Shown here: positions 54,519 through 61,691 of the stretch, in pieces
Layout: each line of letters starts with the position of its first letter
Position numbering within the stretch: position 1 is the first letter of the stretch
Source of the DNA: Nocardia pseudobrasiliensis NBRC 108224
Lineage (GTDB): Bacteria > Actinomycetota > Actinomycetes > Mycobacteriales > Mycobacteriaceae
NCBI RefSeq assembly: GCF_001613105.1
Contig: NZ_BDBS01000033.1
Coordinates: 81,575-145,574 of the forward strand
Length of the DNA: 64,000 bases
Reading direction: 5' to 3'
The notes under the pieces: generated by a model
Database searches by the model: none
What the model was told of the DNA's origin: nothing
Seen by the model: only the letters and a program-made list of their open reading frames with translations
Program-made: the position numbers and the translations under genes

Positions 54519-54809
54519 TTACTTCTTGTCGCGCCGCAGCACCTTGGTGCGCAGCACGGACTCGTTCAGCCCCAGCTGACGGTCGAGCTCGCTCACGGTG
54601 TCGGACTCGGCGGTCAGATCGACGACCGCGTAGATGCCTTCACTCTGCTTGGCGATCTCGTAGGCCAGACGACGGCGGCCCCAGATATCGACCTTGTCGA
54701 CCTTGCCACCCTGCTGGGAGACCACACCAAGCATCTTGTCCAGGTTCGGACCGACGGTGCGCTCGTCCAGGGTCGGATCGAGGATGACCATCACTTCGTA
54801 ATGACGCAC
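54519..54809 (-). CDS. rpsF: 30S ribosomal protein S6
   Basis: The protein begins MRHYEVMVILDPTLDERTVG and has WGRRRLAYEIAKQSEGIYAV near residue 45; the length of 96 aa is normal. The start is GTG 54809, with AGGAGG 12 nt upstream. It is the first gene of the rpsF-ssb-rpsR-rplI operon. S6 binds S18 on the 30S platform. A perfect dyad lies 33 bp upstream. Confidence 0.97.
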   Translation of the reverse strand: MRHYEVMVILDPTLDERTVGPNLDKMLGVVSQQGGKVDKVDIWGRRRLAYEIAKQSEGIYAVVDLTAESDTVSELDRQLGLNESVLRTKVLRRDKK

Positions 54810-54841
54810 GGGAACCCATCACCTCCTGTGGACTGGAAACG

Positions 54842-54862
54842 GCCCACGGACGGTCCGTGGGC
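54842..54862. promoter_or_regulatory. perfect 10+10 dyad upstream of rpsF
   Basis: GCCCACGGAC and GTCCGTGGGC are exact complements separated by one base. The site lies between divergent rpsF and the GT87 gene. With no hairpin loop it suits a protein-binding dyad or a cruciform better than a terminator, although rpsF leaders in many bacteria contain S6:S18-binding structure. Confidence 0.45.
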
Positions 54863-54982
54863 AGGAGGGTCGTTGCGTCAGCAACCCGACAAGGCTACAT
54901 GAACGGCCCCCCACCAGCGAAATCGATCTCCACCGTGGAGGAATGCCGGCATCGATGGGGTAACCCACTTATCGTGGTGCCC

Positions 54983-56350
54983 ATGCCGAACCGACCCGTC
55001 GCCGATGTCGCCGTGGGCCGGATCGCCGCCGTCACCGCGACCGTGCTGTGCGGGGTGACGTTGGTGTTCGCCTACCTCAACAAGGCTCGCTGCGCGGGTG
55101 GCCCGTTTACGGCCGACGGCCGCAGCGAGCTGTTCGACCATGTCAAGGATGCCCGGGTCTGCTACTCCGACATCCAGTACCTGTGGCTGGGTCGCGATAT
55201 CAACGAGCACGTATTCCCCTATATCAACGGCGGCATCACTCCCGACGGCACGCTGACCGGCGGGGCCGTGGAGTATCCGGTGCTCAGCGGGCTCCTGATG
55301 TGGCTCGGCGCGAGCGGCGCCCACGACGACGCGGCCTTCCTGCTGCATTCGGCGCTGTTACTCGCGCCGTTCGCGCTGCTGACGGCGTGGCTGCTGGGAC
55401 GGATGTCGGGTGCGGCCGCACTGCTGTGGGCCGCGGGGCCGCCGCTGGTGCTCTACGCCTTCCACAATTGGGAACTGCCCGTGGTGTGCACATCGGTGGC
55501 GGCGGTGTACGTGGTCACGGCGCTGCACCGATATTCGTTGCGCACCAGAGGAATCGCGGCGGCGGTGCTGCTGGGGATCGGATTCTGCCTGAAGTTGTAT
55601 CCGGGCATCTTCGTACTGCCGCTGGCGCTGTACGTGCTGGTCGGTGAGGGTGGCCGGAGCCGCGGGCGGCGCTATGACGTGGGTGGCGCGCTGTCCGTGC
55701 TGGGCGCGGCGGTGGCCACGGTCGTGGCGATCAATCTGCCGTTCGCGCTGGCCGGATACGAGGGCTGGCGGGCCTCGATCACCTTCCAGCAGTTGCGCCA
55801 GGCCGACATCACCACCAATTCGATCTGGTACTGGGGACTTCGGCCGATGTTCGGCTCCTCGCCCGCCAGTGAGGCGTCGTTCCAGGAGGTGGTGTCGGCC
55901 GCGTCGCCGATGCTGGTGCTGGGATCGTTCGCGCTGGCGATCTGGCTGGGCTGGCGGCGATTGCAGATCACCGGCCTGTTCCCCTGGGTCGGGGTGAGCG
56001 GGGCGATGCTGTGCGGATTCCTGCTGTTCCACAAGGTGCATTCGCCGCAGTACACGCTGTGGCTTATCCCGTTCCTGGTGCTGCTCGAGGTGCCGTGGTC
56101 CGCGGTCGGCTGCTATCTGCTGGCCGATGCGGCGATCGGTATCGGGGTGTTCCGATATTTCTACGCGCTCGGCATGGGCTATCCGGCGGAGCTGGAGGAG
56201 CGCATCGTGGAATTCGGGGTGTGGGGACGCGCGCTGCTGCTGGTGCTGCTGTTCTTCGCCTTCGTCCGCGCCCGGCCGCGCGGGCGACGCGGTGCGCGGC
56301 GTCCGGTCGAACCGGAGCGGACCGGCGAATTGGTCTCGGTCGCTTCCTGA
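54983..56350 (+). CDS. GT87-type polyprenol-phosphate-mannose-dependent mannosyltransferase
   Basis: This 455-aa membrane protein has 10-12 hydrophobic segments. The periplasmic DIQYLWLGRDINEHVFPYI and GGAVEYPVLSGLLMW loops (near 60-105) match the DUF2029/GT87 group of mycolata mannosyltransferases. It is a paralogue of the GT87 gene at 59956 (both keep EYPVLSGL). The ATG at 54983 is chosen because an upstream start would lie within the rpsF leader. It probably extends a glycolipid or glycan at the outer face of the membrane. Confidence 0.8.
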   Translation: MPNRPVADVAVGRIAAVTATVLCGVTLVFAYLNKARCAGGPFTADGRSELFDHVKDARVCYSDIQYLWLGRDINEHVFPYINGGITPDGTLTGGAVEYPVLSGLLMWLGASGAHDDAAFLLHSALLLAPFALLTAWLLGRMSGAAALLWAAGPPLVLYAFHNWELPVVCTSVAAVYVVTALHRYSLRTRGIAAAVLLGIGFCLKLYPGIFVLPLALYVLVGEGGRSRGRRYDVGGALSVLGAAVATVVAINLPFALAGYEGWRASITFQQLRQADITTNSIWYWGLRPMFGSSPASEASFQEVVSAASPMLVLGSFALAIWLGWRRLQITGLFPWVGVSGAMLCGFLLFHKVHSPQYTLWLIPFLVLLEVPWSAVGCYLLADAAIGIGVFRYFYALGMGYPAELEERIVEFGVWGRALLLVLLFFAFVRARPRGRRGARRPVEPERTGELVSVAS

Positions 56351-56351
56351 T

Positions 56352-56714
56352 TCAGCGCTCGCCGCGCGCCGCCTGGATCACACCGTCGAGCACCTCGCGG
56401 GTCCGATGCAAATCCCTGATACTGGCGTCGATCCGATCCCGTTCGGCGGCAAGGGTTTCGGTCAGCAGGGGCGTGGCCAGCTCACTGGGCGAGCCGTCGG
56501 AATCGCGGATGCACGGCAGCAGCTCCGCCAAGGTGCGACTGTGCAGGCCCGCGGCGAACATCTCCTGGATGCGAATCACCCGATCCACCGCCGACTCCGG
56601 ATATTCGCGCTGCCCGCCTCCGCTGCGGGTGGCCGCGAGCAATCCCTGAGCCTCGTAATAGCGCAGCGAGCGCACACTTACACCGGTGCGTTGGGCCAGC
56701 TCACCGATCCGCAC
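56352..56714 (-). CDS. MerR-family regulator
   Basis: This 120-aa protein has an N-terminal winged helix RIGELAQRTGVSVRSLRYYE followed by AQGLLAATRSGGGQREY, then a long coiled-coil dimerisation helix. No Cys cluster is present, so it is not a metal sensor of the classic type. GTG 56714 with AAGGAGA upstream is preferred to ATG 56738. It is divergent from the OYE gene, with a dyad in the promoter spacer. Confidence 0.85.
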   Translation of the reverse strand: MRIGELAQRTGVSVRSLRYYEAQGLLAATRSGGGQREYPESAVDRVIRIQEMFAAGLHSRTLAELLPCIRDSDGSPSELATPLLTETLAAERDRIDASIRDLHRTREVLDGVIQAARGER

Positions 56715-56725
56715 GACATCTCTCC

Positions 56726-56757
56726 TTGCATCTGACATTGATGTCAGGTTCTACCGT
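56726..56757 (+). promoter_or_regulatory. MerR-type promoter of the OYE gene
   Basis: TTGCAT (56726-56731) and TACCGT (56752-56757) are separated by 20 bp, longer than the standard 17. The spacer contains the dyad CTGACAT-TG-ATGTCAG (56732-56747). A stretched spacer centred on a dyad is the hallmark of MerR-activated promoters. The ATG follows the -10 by 6 nt, so the message should be leaderless. Confidence 0.65.
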
Positions 56758-56763
56758 ACGCCC

Positions 56764-57861
56764 ATGTTGCTGCTCACCGAATTCCGCGCCGATCACCTCG
56801 CCCTGCCGAATCGGGTGGTGATGTCGCCCATGACCCGTCTGCGCTCGCTGCCCGACGGTTCGCCCACCGCCGATGTCGTGGACTACTACGTCCAGCGCGC
56901 CGAGGCGGGACTCATTGTCACCGAGGGCATCTGGCCGCACAGCTCCGGTCAGAGCGAGGCCTGGGTGCCCGGCCTGCAGACCGAGGCGCATGTGACGGCC
57001 TGGCGTCGGGTGACCGAGGCCGTACACGCCGCGGGCGGGCGCATCTTCGCCCAGCTCATGCACGGCGGGCGCAAGGGACATCCGCTGGCCCGCATCGATG
57101 GCACGCTGCCCGCGGGACCGTCGGCGGTCTCCGACGAGGATGTGCTGCATCTGATCGATGGCGGTAAGGCGCGTTCGCTCACCCCCCGGGCCATGACCCG
57201 CGTCGATATCGCCGCCGCGGTCGAGCATTACGCGGCCGCGGCCCGCAATGCGATGGCCGCCGGATTCGACGGCGTCGAAATCCATGCTGCCAACAGCTAT
57301 CTGGTCCATCAATTCCTGGCCGACAACACCAATCTGCGCACCGACGAATACGGCGGTTCGATCGTCGGCCGGATGCGATTCGCCCTCGAGGTCACCGATG
57401 CCGTTGTGGCGCAAGTTGGTTCGCGGCGCACCGCGATCCGGCTCTCGCCGGGTAATCCGCAGTTCGATATGCGCGAGGCCGATCCGGCGCCGCTGTACCG
57501 CGCATTGGTGACCGAATTGAATCGCCGCGATCTCGCCTATCTGCATCTAACCGACAACGATGACTATCCCGCTCTGGCGGATCTGCGCCCGCGCTGGTCG
57601 GGTCCGCTGATCGCGAATGTGGGGGAGAACCGCGACGCGACCGACGCGGCCGCCGCCGAACGGACGCTGCGCGCCGGGAACGCCGATCTGGTGTCGTTCG
57701 GCCGCGCGTTCATCGCCAATCCCGATCTGGTGCAGCGGATCACCCACGGACATCCGCTGGCATCGATTCGCGAGAACGTTCTGTACGGCCGTACCGCCGA
57801 GGGCTACACCGATTACCCGGTATGGTCGACGGATTCGGTGCGCAATGGTTCGGCGGCCTGA
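56764..57861 (+). CDS. Old Yellow Enzyme-family NADH:flavin oxidoreductase (NemA-like)
   Basis: This 365-aa FMN TIM barrel has NRVVMSPMTRLRS (near 20), AQLMHGGRKGHP (near 100), GFDGVEIHAANSYLVHQFL (near 170) and EYGGSIVGRMRFALEV. The active-site His-x-x-Asn is present as HAAN. Members reduce activated alkenes and nitro compounds with NAD(P)H. It is controlled by the divergent MerR, probably in response to electrophiles. Confidence 0.9.
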   Translation: MLLLTEFRADHLALPNRVVMSPMTRLRSLPDGSPTADVVDYYVQRAEAGLIVTEGIWPHSSGQSEAWVPGLQTEAHVTAWRRVTEAVHAAGGRIFAQLMHGGRKGHPLARIDGTLPAGPSAVSDEDVLHLIDGGKARSLTPRAMTRVDIAAAVEHYAAAARNAMAAGFDGVEIHAANSYLVHQFLADNTNLRTDEYGGSIVGRMRFALEVTDAVVAQVGSRRTAIRLSPGNPQFDMREADPAPLYRALVTELNRRDLAYLHLTDNDDYPALADLRPRWSGPLIANVGENRDATDAAAAERTLRAGNADLVSFGRAFIANPDLVQRITHGHPLASIRENVLYGRTAEGYTDYPVWSTDSVRNGSAA

Positions 57862-57980
57862 TTCGGTGCAGAGCGCAAATATCCGGCGACATGGGATGTT
57901 TCGGGCAATCACGCGAAACGGAGGCCCGAAACACACCGGCTGATCGTAATTCGGCACGGATGCCGCTACGCTGCCGGACT

Positions 57981-58721
57981 ATGACCCTGATCTCATCGGA
58001 GGCGGAGTTCGACGCCGACGCGACCGCCGTGGAGCGCCGCCGTCGACCTGCCTGGATTCAGCGGGTTATCGACTTTCGCCCCGGCACGTTGCATGCGTCG
58101 GCGATCGTTTCCTGTGTGGTGGCCTACAAATCGTTCGAGATGTCCTACGCCGCACTACACAACCTGGCCATTCGCAATCTTGTCTCGCCAGACCTGGCCG
58201 CGAACGTCCCGATAGTGACCGATGGGCTAATGGTTGGATCCATCATTGCCACGGCCTCGTTCCGCAAGGGCGGACTGGGCTGGTGGTACGCCACTCTGCT
58301 GTTCGTGCTGTCGACGTTGCTGTCGGTGGTGGGAAATATCGAGTACGCCCGCGAGATCGGCGGCGACTACGTGTCGATCGGTATTTACGCCGGAATGCCG
58401 ATGACGATGATGTTCGCGGTTCATCTGACGCTGATGCTGTGGAGTCGGCGTGCCGACCGCAGGCCGCACAAGGCAGTTGCCGCATCCGTCGTCGTGCCCG
58501 CGATCGTCGCCGCACCGCCCGCGCAGATCGAAACGGCCGAAGAATCCGTGTCGGAGCCGGTGGAATTCTCGGTGCCGGATATGTTCGACATGTCCGACCT
58601 GCCAACGGAACCCGAGCGCAAACCCGTTTCAGGGCCGTTCATCGCCGCCGAGCTCACCGAGCCGAATCGGTTCGCGCCCGTGACGAATCATCGCCCGCTC
58701 GTCCATCTCGGTGATCGCTAG
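57981..58721 (+). CDS. DUF2637-like membrane protein
   Basis: This 246-aa protein has about four membrane segments in residues 33-155 and a polar, Glu/Pro-rich cytoplasmic tail. The segment ALHNLAIRNLVSPDL then VPIVTDGLMVGSIIATASFR is typical of the DUF2637/SpdB-like family, often found on actinobacterial mobile elements and plasmids. The ATG at 57981 is chosen because an upstream in-frame start would overlap the OYE gene. It has 119 bp of leader. Its role is unknown. Confidence 0.68.
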   Translation: MTLISSEAEFDADATAVERRRRPAWIQRVIDFRPGTLHASAIVSCVVAYKSFEMSYAALHNLAIRNLVSPDLAANVPIVTDGLMVGSIIATASFRKGGLGWWYATLLFVLSTLLSVVGNIEYAREIGGDYVSIGIYAGMPMTMMFAVHLTLMLWSRRADRRPHKAVAASVVVPAIVAAPPAQIETAEESVSEPVEFSVPDMFDMSDLPTEPERKPVSGPFIAAELTEPNRFAPVTNHRPLVHLGDR

Positions 58722-58763
58722 TACCCGTACAGTCCGTCCGAACTCGACCGATGGAGCCGACAC

Positions 58764-59186
58764 ATGTCGTCAAGCGTTGGGCAGTACCAGGATATGGGTC
58801 AGTACCGTGAATTGGCCGGCCGCTTGGCATCATTGATGCAGGCCGGACCGGAGCGCGCCGGGGCGTTGAATCAGCTCATCGAGGCGGTCGCGAATCCGCA
58901 GATGTTCACCGACATGCTGATCGCCTACGCCGGTCGCTGGTTCAACGAGACCGGCGGCGCGTCGGTGCTGCTCGGACCCGAGATGTTCTGGGCCCTGTCC
59001 GCGCCCGACGCGCCCACCGGAAATTCGATCGCCGCGGAAATGGCCGCCTACGCGGAAATCAGTGGCGGCGAGCGCAATCGGAAGATGCTGCTGATCTGCC
59101 TGCTCGAACATCTCGCGCAGAATCAGTGGCAGGCGGCCACCGCGGGCCTGTCCGAACCGCGGATCGTGACCAACGGGCTGGTCTGA
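58764..59186 (+). CDS. conserved hypothetical protein (140 aa)
   Basis: This predicted all-helical soluble protein runs MSSSVGQYQDMGQYRELAGR at the start, LLGPEMFWALSAPDAPTGNS in the middle and NRKMLLICLLEHLAQNQWQ near the end. There is no signal or membrane segment. It lies 42 bp downstream of the DUF2637-like gene in the same direction, so the two are probably co-transcribed. I do not recognise a family. Confidence 0.65.
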   Translation: MSSSVGQYQDMGQYRELAGRLASLMQAGPERAGALNQLIEAVANPQMFTDMLIAYAGRWFNETGGASVLLGPEMFWALSAPDAPTGNSIAAEMAAYAEISGGERNRKMLLICLLEHLAQNQWQAATAGLSEPRIVTNGLV

Positions 59187-59188
59187 AC

Positions 59189-59941
59189 TCAGTGCCAGCG
59201 CGCCAGTAGCCGATTGGTCTCGGTGGTCAGCGCCGCCTGCAGGAATGGGCCGAAACTGACCCGGGCGACGCCGAGTTCGGCGAATCCGGCGCGGTCGCCC
59301 TGATCCGGCAGCGCGATCGAATTGACCGGCAGCGGCAGTTCGGCGCACAGGCGGCGCAGCGTCTCGGGATCGTGGCGGCCGACCGGATACAGCACGTCGG
59401 CGCCCGCCTCGGCCGCCAGGCGCAGCCGTTCGACGGCCCGCTCGAATCGGTCCGCGGCATCGCCGATCTGGCGCAGGAACAGATCGGTGCGGGCGTTGAC
59501 GACCACGTGCACCCCGGTGGCGTCGGCGGCCCGGCGCAGCTCACCGACGAATTCGGCGTGTTCGGCCGCCTCGCGCAACCGCCCGCCCTCGCTGTGCACG
59601 GTGTCCTCGATATTCAGCCCGACCGCGCCCGCCTCGAGCAGGCCCTCGATCAACTGCGTCGGCTTCAGTCCGTAACCGGATTCGATATCCACGGAGACGG
59701 GAATGTCCACGGCCGCGGTGATTTCGCGAATGCGGCCCATCGATTCGGCGAAGGACATCCCCTCCGCATCGGCCTTGCCCAGCGAATCGGCGAGCGGATG
59801 GCTGCCGACCGTCAGGGCCGCGAAACCGGCCTCCTGGACCAATTTGGCCGACCAGGCGTCCCATACCGTCGGCAGGATCGCCGGATCGCCGGGGCGGTGC
59901 AATGCGAGGAATGCGGTGGCCTTGTCGCTGAGTGCGGTCAT
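59189..59941 (-). CDS. isocitrate-lyase/PEP-mutase-family protein
   Basis: This 250-aa TIM barrel has PTVWDAWSAKLVQEAGFAAL (near 25), VSVDIESGYG (near 84), GLNIEDTVHSEGG (near 110) and VNARTDLFL (near 143). The metal-binding Asp/Glu residues are kept, but the isocitrate-lyase Cys loop KKCGH is missing, so it is more like 2,3-dimethylmalate lyase or phosphonomutase relatives (Rv1998c type). GAGGAT precedes the ATG at 59941. It is third in the ponA1 operon, 14 bp after the GT87 stop. Confidence 0.85.
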   Translation of the reverse strand: MTALSDKATAFLALHRPGDPAILPTVWDAWSAKLVQEAGFAALTVGSHPLADSLGKADAEGMSFAESMGRIREITAAVDIPVSVDIESGYGLKPTQLIEGLLEAGAVGLNIEDTVHSEGGRLREAAEHAEFVGELRRAADATGVHVVVNARTDLFLRQIGDAADRFERAVERLRLAAEAGADVLYPVGRHDPETLRRLCAELPLPVNSIALPDQGDRAGFAELGVARVSFGPFLQAALTTETNRLLARWH

Positions 59942-59955
59942 GATTCGATCCTCGC

Positions 59956-61680
59956 CTACCCGACCGGGACCGCGCCAGGGCCGGTCGTGGAGTCCCGGGG
60001 CGCGAGCTTGGGGCGCAGCGGACCGGGCAGCCACGGCAGCAGCGGATCGGTGGCGTTGTTCAGGAAGCCGCCGACCGGATCGTCGACGCCGTCGCGGCGG
60101 ACCGGATCCTCGGCGGGGCGGTAGATCTGCCGCACGATCAGCACGCACAGTCCGAGCACCGCCAGATCGCGCAGTACGACCGTGCCGGTGAACCACTGCT
60201 CGGGCACGCCCTTCTTATCGATGCCGAGGTAGTAGTACATCCGCGGGAACCACACCAGTGCGTCGATCGTCATCCACGCCAACAGGATTCGCCGATGCGG
60301 CAGCGCCAGCACCGCAAGCGGCACCAGCCACAGCGAATACTGCGGGCTCCACACCTTGTTGGTCAGCAGGAACGCCGCCACCACCAGGAAGCCCAACTGG
60401 GCCACCCGCGGTCGCCGGGGCGCGGTCAGGCCGATATAGGCGATCGCGGCGCAGGCCAGTGCGAACAGCAGCAGCGAGACCGCGTTGAGTAAGGCCGGGG
60501 CTTCGGAGGAGGCCAGCGGCCCGTCGAAACCCTGCCACCCCGTGAACGAGGTGATCACGTTGTAGATCGAATCCGGATCGGCATGCCGCTCGGTATTGAG
60601 CCGGAAGAACTCCATCCAGCCGTCGTGGAAGGGCGCGGCGATGGGCAGATTCACCAGCAGCCAGGTCAGCGCGGCCGAGACCACGGCCGCTCCGGCCGCG
60701 CGGGTCGGTCGGTTCCGCGCACCGTCGAGATATTCCCGCAGGCCCGCCAGCCGCCCGCCCGGATGGCGCAGATGTTCCCACAGCGCGGGCACCCGCTGCC
60801 GATCGTCGGTGCGCAGGCACAGCACCACGATCGGCCCGAGCAGCAGCAGCGGATACAGCTTCGCCGCCCCGCCCAGGCCCAGCAGCACACCCGCGAGCAC
60901 CGGCCGCCGTCGCGACCACGCCAGCAGGCCGGTGGCCGCGAAAGCCGTTGCCAGCGCGTCGAAATTGGTGAACACATGCACCAGCACCAGCGGCGACAGC
61001 GCCACCAGCGCGGCGTCCCAGATCCGTCGCCCGGACAGCTGGGTCGAGGCCCACACCGTCACCAGCCACGCCATGGCCAGGCCGAACACCACGACATTGA
61101 AATAGACCACGACCGGCAGCGCCCCGGGCAGGCGCAGGTTCTGCCACACATTGGCGACCTCCATGGCCAGCCACTGGTACAGCCCCGACAGCACCGGATA
61201 TTCCATATAGCGGGTCTGCGGTTTGCCGTCGGAGCCGAATTCGGTCCACTGCTTCTTGTAGGGGAACGCGCCCTCGTTGAGGTGTTCGGCGCCGAACAGC
61301 GGGACGGTGTCGGAATAGCACATCGCCACGTACTGGCGGCCGTTGTTCCAGTCGAGGGTGAGATTGCCGTTGCCGTCGCTGGTCTGCTGGATACAACCGG
61401 CCTTACCCGCCCAGCCCAACGCCAGGAACACCACGGCGAAGGCCAGCATGATCCGCAGCGGCGTCCAGAAGCGGGTGCGGCCGATCAGCGCGTGATGACC
61501 GACCGGACCGCCCGCGATCGTGGACAACTGGGCGGTCAGCGAGTCGGTGCGGCTCGGCTTGTCCCGCCGGTCGGCCGATCGCAGATCGGGCGCCAGCGGC
61601 GCCGGAGACGTGGATCCGGTTGGAATCTCCCGCATTTCGTCCCCGGCGTCCGCATTCGTCGCCATGCGCTGCTCGATCAC
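59956..61680 (-). CDS. GT87-family mannosyltransferase, Rv0051-like
   Basis: This 574-aa membrane protein has a polar N-terminus of about 75 residues and then 10-12 hydrophobic segments. Extracytoplasmic loop motifs include DTVPLFGAEHLNEGAFPYKK and RYMEYPVLSGLYQW, as in the DUF2029 mannosyltransferases. Its place right after ponA1 is that of Mtb Rv0051 (560 aa). It starts at GTG 61680; ATG 61665 is possible. It lies 11 bp after ponA1, so it is co-transcribed, tying glycan assembly to peptidoglycan synthesis. Confidence 0.85.
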   Translation of the reverse strand: MIEQRMATNADAGDEMREIPTGSTSPAPLAPDLRSADRRDKPSRTDSLTAQLSTIAGGPVGHHALIGRTRFWTPLRIMLAFAVVFLALGWAGKAGCIQQTSDGNGNLTLDWNNGRQYVAMCYSDTVPLFGAEHLNEGAFPYKKQWTEFGSDGKPQTRYMEYPVLSGLYQWLAMEVANVWQNLRLPGALPVVVYFNVVVFGLAMAWLVTVWASTQLSGRRIWDAALVALSPLVLVHVFTNFDALATAFAATGLLAWSRRRPVLAGVLLGLGGAAKLYPLLLLGPIVVLCLRTDDRQRVPALWEHLRHPGGRLAGLREYLDGARNRPTRAAGAAVVSAALTWLLVNLPIAAPFHDGWMEFFRLNTERHADPDSIYNVITSFTGWQGFDGPLASSEAPALLNAVSLLLFALACAAIAYIGLTAPRRPRVAQLGFLVVAAFLLTNKVWSPQYSLWLVPLAVLALPHRRILLAWMTIDALVWFPRMYYYLGIDKKGVPEQWFTGTVVLRDLAVLGLCVLIVRQIYRPAEDPVRRDGVDDPVGGFLNNATDPLLPWLPGPLRPKLAPRDSTTGPGAVPVG

Positions 61681-61691
61681 GGCACCAGACG

